Shown in pieces: positions 1-7,483 of a DNA stretch of 34,205 bases. Every line of letters begins with the position of its first letter. Positions within the stretch are counted from its first letter, which is position 1. Made by a program: the position numbers and the translations under genes. The notes under the pieces are model-generated. The model did no database searches. It saw only the letters and a program-made list of their open reading frames with translations, and was not told the DNA's origin. The stretch comes from Eisenbergiella sp963559585 (GTDB lineage Bacteria; Bacillota; Clostridia; Lachnospirales; Lachnospiraceae): positions 1 through 34,205 of the forward strand of contig CAUWLJ010000032.1 of assembly GCA_963559585.1 (NCBI GenBank), written 5' to 3'.

Positions 1-52
1 GAGCGCCGCCCTGTCACGGCGGAGGTCGTCGGTTCGAGTCCGATCTGGGTCG
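1..52 (+). tRNA. tRNA-Asp (anticodon GTC), 5' part cut off by the window edge
   Basis: The anticodon stem CCGCC/GGCGG (6-10/18-22) encloses the loop CTGTCAC, so the anticodon is GTC. The T arm (GTCGG, TTCGAGT loop, CCGAT) and the 3' acceptor strand CTGGGTC plus discriminator G follow. No CCA is encoded. The D arm and 5' acceptor strand lie outside the window. A hairpin terminator follows within ten bases. Confidence 0.95.
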
Positions 53-57
53 TTAAA

Positions 58-87
58 GAGGATACTGTGATAACGGTATCCTTTTTG
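58..87 (+). terminator. Rho-independent terminator of the tRNA-Asp transcript
   Basis: A 9-bp stem (60-68 with 73-81, one T-G pair) has a four-base loop and is followed by five T. It ends the tRNA transcript. Its T run doubles as the left arm of the next palindrome. Confidence 0.85.
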
Positions 88-122
88 TATAATAGGAGAA
101 TTCCTTTCCTATTATACAAAAA
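82..122. repeat. 16-bp perfect inverted repeat containing TATAAT
   Basis: TTTTTGTATAATAGGA (82-97) is perfectly complementary to 107-122, with a nine-base loop holding GAATTC. The left arm overlaps the T tract of the preceding terminator. No T run follows in the plus direction, so it is not a second ordinary plus-strand terminator. Both arms contain TATAAT in opposite orientations, but no matching -35 was found. The role is unknown. The stretch 123-240 holds no convincing gene. Confidence 0.6.
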
Positions 123-240
123 AGGACGCTCCGCTGTGGATGCGTACTCGCGCGGGAGGCAGATATTGCCTGGCGGCAATCGCGTCCGGCGCGGGTGTGC
201 ATCTTGACGCACACTTTAGGAAACTAAAAACGCAAGCAGC

Positions 241-270
241 TAAAAACACCATCAGTTGAACTGATGGTGT
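241..270 (-). terminator. Rho-independent terminator of the two-component/PepSY operon
   Basis: ACACCATCAGT (246-256) pairs perfectly with 260-270 around a three-base loop. On the minus strand it is followed by TTTTTAGC. It lies about 85 bases past the stop of the minus-strand PepSY lipoprotein gene and is the first good stop signal for that operon. Confidence 0.8.
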
Positions 271-353
271 CGATGAAAAAACGAAAACAGCAGCCTTCTG
301 CATTGGAAAGGCCCAATCATGCTGTAGCTGGCTGGCAGAAAAATATAATAAAC

Positions 354-1064
354 TCAATCCCTCCATTTCTCCTGAGAAAACTTTAGAATCTCCCCAGTCT
401 GGGCATCTATTTCAATATCATATTCCATATAGTCATAGAGGATTTCGATCTCGTAAATGCTTCTTCCGTCATCCTGATCTAAACCGTATTTGGTAATATC
501 CGTTTTTACTGCACCGGGCACTTGCTCCAGCGCCAGCTTGATGGCTTCATCCTCGCTGATCCCGGCAGTATTGCTGCTGCTCTGGGGAGTGGAGGAAGGG
601 GCTGAAGTCCAATGGCCGACCAGCTCGCTGTCGTATGAGGAAATGGAGCCGTCGGCAGCATTGATTTCGTATTCATACTCCTTTTCATTGGCGTAGAAAT
701 CTACTTCATAGTACTGGCGGCCGTCATCGTAGTCCAGCTTGATACGAAGGCCTTTCACATCGGCTTCCTGTACACCGGCATGGTCAAAGGCGGCTTTTTT
801 GGCCTCCGTTTCGCTGATGAAGGCATTGCTGGCGTTCTGGGACTGAGGAGAAATGGAAACGGTTTCTCCGGCCTGTGGAGGAGTCTGGTCTGTGGATTCC
901 CGGGCAGCCGTGATGGCAGTGTCCTGGGCGCCTTCTGCCAGCTCCTGAGTGGAGGAAACGATAGCCTGAGATTCCGGTACAGTGTCCGGCTGGTTTCCGC
1001 ATGCAGCAAGAAGGCATGCAGTGGTGAGCAGTGTTCCGGTGCTGATAAGTAATTTTCTTTTCAT
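354..1064 (-). CDS. Lipoprotein with two PepSY domains
   Basis: The 236-residue protein is predicted to be anchored outside the membrane as a lipoprotein. It has a basic N terminus, a hydrophobic stretch and a lipobox ending at Cys22 (LLAAC). A Ser/Thr/Gln-rich linker (about 25-80) follows, then two PepSY repeats (about 82-145 and 168-231), each with the DDGR.YYEV / DDGRSIYEI strand pattern and a closing 'DG/TGEI' turn. PepSY domains are known as extracellular inhibitory or regulatory modules. The start ATG has AAAGGAG nine bases upstream. The gene is last in the response regulator-sensor kinase operon, 84 bases after the kinase stop. I infer that it modulates the kinase or an extracellular enzyme; the sequence gives no direct proof. 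Confidence 0.88.
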   Translation of the reverse strand: MKRKLLISTGTLLTTACLLAACGNQPDTVPESQAIVSSTQELAEGAQDTAITAARESTDQTPPQAGETVSISPQSQNASNAFISETEAKKAAFDHAGVQEADVKGLRIKLDYDDGRQYYEVDFYANEKEYEYEINAADGSISSYDSELVGHWTSAPSSTPQSSSNTAGISEDEAIKLALEQVPGAVKTDITKYGLDQDDGRSIYEIEILYDYMEYDIEIDAQTGEILKFSQEKWRD

Positions 1065-1148
1065 TTAGAGATGTGCTCCTTTCAATTCTTGTTCTCAGTA
1101 TATCCCGGAAGGATTAAAATAACATGAAAAAGCGAAAAGGGATGGAAG

Positions 1149-2564
1149 CTATTTTTCATCGAAATTCTTTTCCTTTTTATCCGGATTTTTATTTTTGCCT
1201 GTGGCAGGAGATAGGGGAAGGCGGAAGGTGAAGCAGCTTCCTGCCCCGGGCTGGCTTGTCACATCTATACTGCCGCCGTGGGCCTGAACGATCCATTTTA
1301 CCATAGGAAGCCCCAGGCCGGAGCCGCTACGGCCGACGGCGGTTCGGGAGGGATCTGCCTGGTAAAAGCGCTGCCAGATTTTGTCCAGCTTATCTTCCGG
1401 AATCCCGATTCCGTTGTCACGGACGGATCCGGTAACCTGACAGCCATCGGAGGACAGGGTGACAACGGTAGAGCCGTTCTCTTTTCCGTAGGTGATGCTG
1501 TTGGAAATCAGATTGATCAGCAGACGCATCAGCATGGTTTCATCGGCCTGTATGAGAATGTCTGGCATGAGGCGGGCCTGCAGAGTGATCCCTTTTTCAG
1601 CAGCTATTATGCGCTGTTCCTCCATAACAATTTCGGTCAGCTCGCTCAGGTTGACAAGCTCATAGCTGAGCTTCTGTCTGCCGCTGTCAGCCCGTGCCAG
1701 GGCGAGAAGCTGGTTAATCAGGGAGGACATTTTACGTGCCTGGCCGGAAATGACATGAAGGCTTTCTCTAAGCTCCTCAGGGGAGAGGCCATCCTGAGAG
1801 GCATATTCACATCGGGACAGGATGACGGTGACGGGGGTACGCAGCTCGTGGGATACGTCGGAGGTAAACTGTTTTTCATTTTCAAAGGCAGCCTGGAGCC
1901 GCTCCATCATCTGATCAAAGGTGTGGGCCAGGACATGAACCTCGTCCTCTCCACTGCCAAGGTGGATACGTCTGCTCAGATCGTTTCCTTCCGAGATAGC
2001 GCGGGCTGTGTCGGTCATGGAGGACAGAGGGCGCAGTGCTCTGCGGGTGATCAGGTAGCCGCCAAGGGCAATAGCCGTAACGGAGAAGGGCAGGAGAATC
2101 AGCGCTGCTCTGGTGATGGTACTCAGGATGGCATCGGTACGGTTCTGTGAGACGATGCCGCGGATCCAGAGATTCCCGTAGCCTGCAACACGACTGCAGT
2201 AGTCATAGACATACCAGAACTGCTGGCCATCCCCAACCTGCCTCAGCTGATCCATAATAAGGGTAGATGCTCCGGTAAAGCCTGACGGAACCCTGCCGTA
2301 GAGCAGATAGCCGTCAGAATCGTATACGGATAAATAGACTCCCTCCTCCAGATAGTTGAGATCATCATCAAAGGTGAGGAGGCCATGCTCATACTCGATT
2401 TCGTCATAGCCCTGCTGAACCGTGTTTTTCAGGCTGAGCCGTACATCCGAGAAAACATGGGCGCTGCTGAGAGAAAAAAGGCTTACCAGTGCAACTACAA
2501 TCAAAAGGGTCATGAACAGGGTGTACCAAAGAGTGATTTTCAGCTTGATGGAAAGATTCTTCAT
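1149..2564 (-). CDS. Sensor histidine kinase, HAMP-HisKA-HATPase
   Basis: The 471-residue membrane kinase senses an unknown extracytoplasmic signal and should phosphorylate the regulator encoded upstream. It has TM1 at about 10-34, an external domain of about 120 residues, TM2 at about 153-176, HAMP at about 175-228, and a HisKA H-box with the phospho-acceptor His239 in SDVSHELRTP. The catalytic domain carries the N box (LLINLISNSITYGKENGS), the G1 box (DNGIGIP), the F box (WQRFYQADPSR) and the G2 box (GSGLGLPMVKWIVQAHGG). All catalytic motifs are intact. The C-terminal tail is Lys/Asp-rich. The order regulator, kinase, PepSY lipoprotein argues for one transcript from the promoter at 3376-3404. 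Confidence 0.95.
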   Translation of the reverse strand: MKNLSIKLKITLWYTLFMTLLIVVALVSLFSLSSAHVFSDVRLSLKNTVQQGYDEIEYEHGLLTFDDDLNYLEEGVYLSVYDSDGYLLYGRVPSGFTGASTLIMDQLRQVGDGQQFWYVYDYCSRVAGYGNLWIRGIVSQNRTDAILSTITRAALILLPFSVTAIALGGYLITRRALRPLSSMTDTARAISEGNDLSRRIHLGSGEDEVHVLAHTFDQMMERLQAAFENEKQFTSDVSHELRTPVTVILSRCEYASQDGLSPEELRESLHVISGQARKMSSLINQLLALARADSGRQKLSYELVNLSELTEIVMEEQRIIAAEKGITLQARLMPDILIQADETMLMRLLINLISNSITYGKENGSTVVTLSSDGCQVTGSVRDNGIGIPEDKLDKIWQRFYQADPSRTAVGRSGSGLGLPMVKWIVQAHGGSIDVTSQPGAGSCFTFRLPLSPATGKNKNPDKKEKNFDEK

Positions 2565-2657
2565 GGAGGCCTGTTCCTTTCGTTTTTTGAGGAGCTATTC
2601 TCAGAAGAGATTTTCTTTTCTGAAATGTGCTTTTTCAGGAGCGGTTCGTTTTCCGGC

Positions 2658-3329
2658 TCATTCTGTCTTCAGAACGTAGCCAACGCCGCGGACGGTATGG
2701 ATCAGACGGGGCTCAAAGCCGTCGTCAATTTTTTTGCGCAGATAACGAATGTAGACATCCACTACATTGGAGCCTCCCTCATAGTCATAATTCCAGATGT
2801 GCTGTTCGATCCGGTCTCTTGAGAGGACAACGCCCTGGTTTGTGATCAGGTATTCCAGAATGGAAAATTCCCTGGAGGAAAGAGCGATGGGAACCGAACC
2901 GCGCATGACGGTGCGGGTATCCAGATCCACGACGAGATCAGCGGCCTGAAGGATGTTATGGGCGCGGCCTTCTTTTTTGCGCAGCATGGTGCGGATGCGG
3001 GCGAGAAGCTCCTCAAAGGCAAAGGGCTTGATCAGATAATCGTCAGCCCCGGCGTCCAGTCCGGCTACCCGGTCCTGAATGGAGTCACGGGCGGTGAGCA
3101 GGAGGACGGGAACGCTGCTGCCTGACCGGCGCAGCTCCTTGAGCACCTCAAGACCACTCCGGCGCGGCATCATGATGTCCAGAATAACGGCATCATATTC
3201 TGCCATCTCCAAAAAGGACAACGCTTCCTCTCCATCATAACAGGAATCCACGGAATAGTGGTTTTTGATAAGCGTTTTTGTTAATATTTCGTTGAGATCT
3301 TTCTGATCTTCAGCTACCAGCAGTCGCAT
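2658..3329 (-). CDS. OmpR/PhoB-family response regulator
   Basis: This 223-residue DNA-binding regulator is the partner of the adjacent kinase. The receiver domain (about 1-120) has the acidic pocket (AEDQKD) and phospho-acceptor Asp51 in VILDIMMPRRSG, plus the conserved LLTA and IKPF segments (switch Thr and Lys). The C-terminal winged helix (about 130-223) contains LSSREFSILEYL and the wing sequence HTVRGVGYVLK. An in-frame TTG lies 15 bases further upstream, but it sits on the Shine-Dalgarno sequence itself. The ATG with GGAGG eight bases before it is therefore the better start. A short stem (CAGACAGG with CCTGTCTG) directly precedes the ribosome binding site. Confidence 0.95.
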   Translation of the reverse strand: MRLLVAEDQKDLNEILTKTLIKNHYSVDSCYDGEEALSFLEMAEYDAVILDIMMPRRSGLEVLKELRRSGSSVPVLLLTARDSIQDRVAGLDAGADDYLIKPFAFEELLARIRTMLRKKEGRAHNILQAADLVVDLDTRTVMRGSVPIALSSREFSILEYLITNQGVVLSRDRIEQHIWNYDYEGGSNVVDVYIRYLRKKIDDGFEPRLIHTVRGVGYVLKTE

Positions 3330-3375
3330 AAGCTTTTCCTCCAATCAGACAGGGAGGCGGTTCCTGTCTGTGCCC

Positions 3376-3404
3376 ATTATAACGCCGTATGCGGGTTAAG
3401 TCAA
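3376..3404 (-). promoter_or_regulatory. Sigma-A promoter of the response regulator-kinase-PepSY operon
   Basis: On the minus strand, TTGACT (3399-3404) and TATAAT (3376-3381) are separated by exactly 17 bases. The -10 is a perfect match and the -35 is 5 of 6. The ATG of the regulator begins 47 bases downstream of the -10. Confidence 0.85.
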
Positions 3405-3513
3405 AGCTGTCAGGACAGGTTTGCGGAAAAGGGGGGAGGACAGAGTGGAAATGCTGTGATAGAATGGGAATCAAAGCAAAGGGCATTGGTGAAAAAGAAG
3501 GAGGGAAAGCTGT

Positions 3514-3777
3514 ATGGAGAATTCTTATCGTTTTTTTGAAAACAGGGAGTGCAGATACTTCCCCTGCCATAAGGGGATCAAGGATTTTAACTGTCTGTTC
3601 TGCTACTGTCCCCTGTATGGGAGGGAGCATTGTCCGGGAAGGTATAAATGGCTGGAGCTTGAGGGAAGAAGGGTCAAGTCGTGTATGGATTGTACCTTTC
3701 CTCACCGGCCGGAGAATTATGACAGAATGATAGAGCTTCTGGCCGGCGGGCATCAAAAAACGACAGGAGAAGCCTGA
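3514..3777 (+). CDS. Stand-alone cysteine-rich small-domain protein (putative metal-binding)
   Basis: This 87-residue protein has eight Cys in a compact pattern (13, 18, 27, 30, 32, 40, 57, 60) plus His19, His39 and His64. The segments ECRYFPCH, FNCLFCYCPLY and CMDCTFPH match what I recall as the 'cysteine-rich small domain' (zf-like) family, which is thought to bind a metal or Fe-S centre. In other genomes the domain is often fused to or near corrinoid genes, but no such gene is nearby here. An AAGGAGGG site lies seven bases before the ATG. It is a single gene ended by a bidirectional terminator. The function is unknown. Confidence 0.85.
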   Translation: MENSYRFFENRECRYFPCHKGIKDFNCLFCYCPLYGREHCPGRYKWLELEGRRVKSCMDCTFPHRPENYDRMIELLAGGHQKTTGEA

Positions 3778-3828
3778 AAGAGCTGCAGCTTTGAAAAAAT
3801 ACCTGGAATAATTGGCATTGATATACAA

Positions 3829-3858
3829 AAAAAAGCAGTCCTGAGGGGCTGCTTTTTC
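3829..3858. terminator. Bidirectional terminator between convergent genes
   Basis: AAAAGCAG (3831-3838) pairs with CTGCTTTT (3849-3856), with extra C-G pairs inside. There are T runs in both directions: five T on the plus strand and eight on the minus strand. It serves the Cys-rich protein gene and the convergent four-repeat protein gene. Confidence 0.85.
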
Positions 3859-3927
3859 TGCTCTTGGATGATTTCCTGAAAGGAAAGGGTGATCGGTCAT
3901 CCGGCTTCAAAAAATAGAAAAGAGGAA

Positions 3928-4965
3928 TCAAAGGCCGGTAATGGAAACCGCGTGCATGTAGGCATCGGAGCCATAGGCACAGGAGACGGAAACCTTTTTA
4001 CCCGATACCAGAACCTTACAGTTATTCAGACTGCCCAGCTTGTCCAGCTTGAGCTCCATAGTACCCTGCGGAGTATTCAAGTAGAGCATATTTTCTGTGG
4101 AGCGGGAGTCCACAGTTCCGGTGACGGATACAGTGGAGGAGGTGTCTACCTGAGCCGTAGAGGAGGAGTCCCTGGAACCTGCGGTCAGTACCGCATGCAG
4201 GTAGCCGTCCGTCCCGTGGTAAAAGAAAACGGTCAGAGGTCTGCCGGGAGTGAGCATCATTCCCTTGCTGGTGTCTGCATTGTAGTCGATGACAAACTGC
4301 ATTTCCCCATCCTTTGTGTCCAGATAGAGAAGATTTTCTTTTGTGTCGTTGTCCACGGTTCCGCTCACTGACATGAAGGCTGTGTTATTGCCTGGCGTTG
4401 ATGTGACAGCGCCCGCTTCGGTGGAGTCGGAGATGCTTACCGCGTGCATGTAGGCATCGCTGCCTCTGGCACAGGTAACGGCATAGGTTTCTCCCACAAT
4501 GAGAACGGAGCAGTTTTCCAGGCTGGTATCTGCATCGAATTTGATCTGCATTTCACCCTGCGGAGTTTTCAGAAAAAGAAGATCCTCCCTGGTATCGCTG
4601 GTAAGGGTTCCCACCACCGTAGTGGTATTAGAGGTATCCACATTGGCTGAAGGGGCCTTGATCTGGGTGGAAATCCTGGCGGCATGCAGGTAGGAATCCG
4701 ATCCGTAGGTTACGGCTACGCTGACCTTCTTGCCGGGGAGCATAATCTTACATTTACTTGTGTCCGTGTTTTGGTCCAGCTTAATCTCCATGGTTCCGTC
4801 GCTGGTGGACAGAAAGAGGATATCAGAGGTGGTTTTGGAGGAAATGGTTCCCTGCACAGTGGCAAAGATCTCTGCGGCATGTACAGGAAGCGAAGCAGGC
4901 TGGCACAGCGTCATGCCAAGAAGCAGGCAGGCGGTGCGTGTCAGGATGTTTTTTCTGTTTTTCAT
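3928..4965 (-). CDS. Secreted protein made of four ~80-residue repeats, function unknown
   Basis: This 345-residue protein has a classical signal peptide (MKNRKNIL, hydrophobic core 11-22, cleavage near VHA-A at 30/31). Four homologous blocks (about 37-99, 117-179, 199-262, 281-343) follow, joined by Ser/Thr-rich linkers. Each block reads V.GT....(E/D).L(F/Y)L.T..G.M(E/Q) ... L.PGK.V.V....GSD.Y(L/M)HA. The alternating pattern suggests small beta barrels or sandwiches. No LPXTG motif, lipobox or TM anchor is visible, so it is probably released or loosely attached. TAAGGAGG precedes the ATG. I do not recognise the family. Each block has about one Cys (72, 152, 306; also 165 and 329), and block 3 lacks it. 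Confidence 0.8.
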   Translation of the reverse strand: MKNRKNILTRTACLLLGMTLCQPASLPVHAAEIFATVQGTISSKTTSDILFLSTSDGTMEIKLDQNTDTSKCKIMLPGKKVSVAVTYGSDSYLHAARISTQIKAPSANVDTSNTTTVVGTLTSDTREDLLFLKTPQGEMQIKFDADTSLENCSVLIVGETYAVTCARGSDAYMHAVSISDSTEAGAVTSTPGNNTAFMSVSGTVDNDTKENLLYLDTKDGEMQFVIDYNADTSKGMMLTPGRPLTVFFYHGTDGYLHAVLTAGSRDSSSTAQVDTSSTVSVTGTVDSRSTENMLYLNTPQGTMELKLDKLGSLNNCKVLVSGKKVSVSCAYGSDAYMHAVSITGL

Positions 4966-5135
4966 AAGCAGCCTCCTTAATAAAGAAAGAAACAGAAGGT
5001 TTTGGAATCAAAAAGTTGTCTGACACTATTCTACAACAACTGGACGGTAAAAGGAACCGGGAAATGAAAATTAGTTACGAGCGTATTCCAAACGGCGAAA
5101 AGTAAGGAATGGCCTGCCAGCGAACAAATAAGGAC

Positions 5136-5163
5136 TTGACAGTCCAGATGAAAAGAGTATAAT
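5136..5163 (+). promoter_or_regulatory. Sigma-A promoter of the metal-efflux operon
   Basis: A perfect TTGACA (5136-5141) and a perfect TATAAT (5158-5163) are separated by 16 bases. The predicted transcript start, near 5170, falls at the edge of the ArsR-type operator, so repressor binding would block initiation or clearance. The rest of 4966-5135 shows no gene. Confidence 0.9.
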
Positions 5164-5171
5164 GAAGATAA

Positions 5172-5193
5172 CATATGAACAAGTGCTCATATG
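5172..5193 (+). promoter_or_regulatory. ArsR/SmtB-family operator (10-2-10 inverted repeat)
   Basis: CATATGAACA (5172-5181) and TGCTCATATG (5184-5193) form an inverted repeat with a two-base centre and a single mismatched position. The half-site ATATGAACA matches what is known for ArsR/SmtB/CadC operators. It overlaps the predicted transcript start of the operon, whose third gene encodes an ArsR-family repressor. Autoregulation is therefore likely. Confidence 0.85.
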
Positions 5194-5257
5194 AAAGAAT
5201 ATAAGTAACAGAACAGAATACAGAGCTGCCAGGAGGATGGCAGGAATGGAGGAAGAA

Positions 5258-5476
5258 ATGAAGAAAAGCTATAAGATCGAGGTAGACTGTGCAAACTGTG
5301 CCAATAAGATGGAGGAGACTGCCAGAAAGACCGCCGGCGTGAAGGATGCAGTGGTAAATTTTATGCTGCTGAAGATGAATGTGGAGTTTGAGGAGGGCGC
5401 AGATCCGAAGGCCGTGATGCAGGAGGTTCTGAAGAACTGCAAACGAGTGGAGGACGACTGCGAGATTTATTTATAA
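5258..5476 (+). CDS. Free-standing HMA-domain metal-binding protein
   Basis: This 72-residue soluble protein is a single ferredoxin-like heavy-metal-associated domain. The metal-binding CANC motif is near the N terminus (VDCANCANKMEE), followed by GVKDAVVNF and the typical second half. An additional C..E pattern (EDDCEIYL) ends the protein. Three in-frame ATGs compete (5237, 5246, 5258). The last has GGAGG five bases before it and gives the usual HMA start MKKSYKIEVDC; the second also has an AGGAGG at good distance. It is first in the operon with a P1B ATPase that has no HMA domain of its own. I infer that it delivers or senses Zn/Cd/Pb for that pump in trans. Confidence 0.92.
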   Translation: MKKSYKIEVDCANCANKMEETARKTAGVKDAVVNFMLLKMNVEFEEGADPKAVMQEVLKNCKRVEDDCEIYL

Positions 5477-5597
5477 GCGGTATGCCAACGAAGCTGGGGC
5501 AAATATACTGCGAAGCGGGGCGTGCAGATGGCGGGGATGAATGGCCAAACACGCTCTGCTCTGAACAGGCAGGTCTGCGCGGCAGGAGGATGTGAGA

Positions 5598-7475
5598 ATG
5601 AATAAAAAACAGAAAAAGTCGTTGATTAAGATCATTGTGGCGGGGGTATTGATGGCTGCGTTTTCCCTGCTCCCGGTGGAGGGGATTCTGAAGCTGCTCC
5701 TGTTCCTGATCCCCTATCTGGTGATCGGGTACGATACTCTGAAGAAGGCGGGCAGGGGGATCCTGAGACGTCAGGTGTTTGATGAAAATTTCCTGATGGC
5801 CGTGGCGACGGTGGGAGCAATCCTGCTGGGGGAATATACGGAAGGCGTGGCTGTCATGCTTTTTTACCAGATCGGCGAGCTGTTTGAGAGCGTGGCGGTG
5901 GGAAGAAGCCGGAAAAATATCAGCGAGCTTATGGATATCAGGCCGGATTATGCCAACGTGGAGAGGGACGGCGGCCTGGTGCGCGTGGATCCGGACGAGG
6001 TTGAAACGGGCAGTGTGATCGTGGTACAATCCGGAGAGAAGGTTCCCATCGACGGCGTGATCGTGGAGGGAAGCTCTACGCTGAACACCAGCGCCCTGAC
6101 GGGAGAGAGCATTCCCAGAGAGGCGGCCGAGGGAGACGAGGTTATCAGCGGCTGTATCAATATGACCGGTGTGTTGAAGATCCGCACCACCAGGGAGTTT
6201 GGTGAATCCACGGTATCCAGGATCCTGGAGCTTGTGGAGAATTCCAGCTCCAGAAAATCCAGGTCTGAGAATTTTATTTCCAAATTTGCCAGAGTGTATA
6301 CGCCTGCGGTGTGCTACAGCGCTCTGGCGCTGGCTCTCCTGCCTCCTGTGGCGCGTATGCTGTTTATGGGACTTTCCCCGGAGTGGGGCGTGTGGGTTTA
6401 CCGGGCGCTTACCTTCCTGGTGATCAGCTGCCCCTGTGCGCTTGTCATCAGTATCCCGTTAAGCTTTTTTGCCGGGATCGGCGGGGCCAGCAGGGAAGGG
6501 ATCCTTGTGAAGGGCTCCAATTATCTGGAAACTCTGGCCAAGACCAGATATGTGGTTTTTGACAAAACCGGAACCATGACACAGGGCGTGTTTGAGGTGA
6601 GCGGTATCCATCACAGCCCGGTAGAGGACGAGAAGCTGCTGGAGTATGCGGCTTTGGCGGAATGCGCCTCCTCCCATCCCATCAGCAAAAGCCTGCAGAG
6701 GGCCTATGGGAAGCCTGTTGACCGGAGCCGGGTGACGCAGATCGAGGAGCTCGGAGGCAACGGCGTCACCGCAGTGGTGGACGGTATCCCAATCGCGGCA
6801 GGCAACGCCAGGCTGATGGAACGGCTGGGGATCGCGTATAAGGAATGCCATCATGTGGGCACAGTGGTGCACATGGCGGTAAACGGGGAGTATGCAGGGC
6901 ATATCCTGATCTCCGACATGCTGAAACCAAATGCGGAAAAGGCTGTCAGGGAGCTGAAAAAGGCCGGGGTGAGCCGGACGGTGATGCTGACCGGAGACAG
7001 GGCCAGGACGGCAGAGCAGGTGGCGCAGAAGCTGGGGATTCAGGAGGTCTACAGTGAACTGCTTCCCGGCGATAAGGTAGATAAGGTGGAGGAGCTCCTG
7101 GAGCAGAAGGGAGAGAAGGAAAAGCTTGCTTTTGTGGGCGATGGCATCAACGATGCTCCTGTGCTGTCTAGGGCGGACATTGGAATCGCTATGGGCGCTT
7201 TGGGATCGGATGCGGCGATCGAGGCGGCAGATGTGGTGCTGATGGACGATGATCCGGTGAAGATCGCGCTGGCTGTCCGCATTGCCAGGAAGTGTATCCG
7301 TATTGTCTATGAAAATATTTATTTCGCCATCGGCATCAAGTTCGTATGCCTTCTTCTGGGGGCGGTGGGCATCGCCAACATGTGGGCTGCTATCTTTGCC
7401 GATGTGGGAGTCATGGTGCTGGCCGTACTGAATGCAGTGAGGGCGCTGTTTCCACCTCGCAGGGCAGCGGAATAG
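5598..7475 (+). CDS. cadA: P1B-type heavy-metal ATPase (Zn/Cd/Pb export type)
   Basis: This 625-residue membrane pump couples ATP hydrolysis to metal export. It carries the actuator-domain TGES (168-171), the CPC metal site in the membrane (278-280), the phosphorylation motif DKTGT with Asp322, the HP motif (SSHPISKS), and the hinge GDGINDAP. The last membrane helices contain a conserved Lys (FAIGIKFVC) and Asp (FADVGVMVLAVLNA), which are typical of the Zn/Cd/Pb (P1B-2) group rather than Cu pumps. No N-terminal HMA domain is present; the protein starts directly with the first membrane hairpin, and the HMA domain is encoded by the preceding gene. The ATG at 5598 is chosen over an in-frame GTG six bases upstream because AGGAGG lies eight bases before it. 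The TAG stop overlaps the ribosome binding site of the next gene. Confidence 0.95.
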   Translation: MNKKQKKSLIKIIVAGVLMAAFSLLPVEGILKLLLFLIPYLVIGYDTLKKAGRGILRRQVFDENFLMAVATVGAILLGEYTEGVAVMLFYQIGELFESVAVGRSRKNISELMDIRPDYANVERDGGLVRVDPDEVETGSVIVVQSGEKVPIDGVIVEGSSTLNTSALTGESIPREAAEGDEVISGCINMTGVLKIRTTREFGESTVSRILELVENSSSRKSRSENFISKFARVYTPAVCYSALALALLPPVARMLFMGLSPEWGVWVYRALTFLVISCPCALVISIPLSFFAGIGGASREGILVKGSNYLETLAKTRYVVFDKTGTMTQGVFEVSGIHHSPVEDEKLLEYAALAECASSHPISKSLQRAYGKPVDRSRVTQIEELGGNGVTAVVDGIPIAAGNARLMERLGIAYKECHHVGTVVHMAVNGEYAGHILISDMLKPNAEKAVRELKKAGVSRTVMLTGDRARTAEQVAQKLGIQEVYSELLPGDKVDKVEELLEQKGEKEKLAFVGDGINDAPVLSRADIGIAMGALGSDAAIEAADVVLMDDDPVKIALAVRIARKCIRIVYENIYFAIGIKFVCLLLGAVGIANMWAAIFADVGVMVLAVLNAVRALFPPRRAAE

Positions 7476-7483
7476 GAGGGCTT

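Noticed and set aside
1..270. tRNA-Asp as attachment site of an integrated element
   Set aside because: No integrase, no repeated tRNA 3' end and no phage or plasmid genes are seen in the window.
112..366. 84-residue frame in the tRNA-Asp flank
   Set aside because: It spans a terminator hairpin and a palindrome, has no ribosome binding site and no recognisable domain. It is more likely part of a repeat element.
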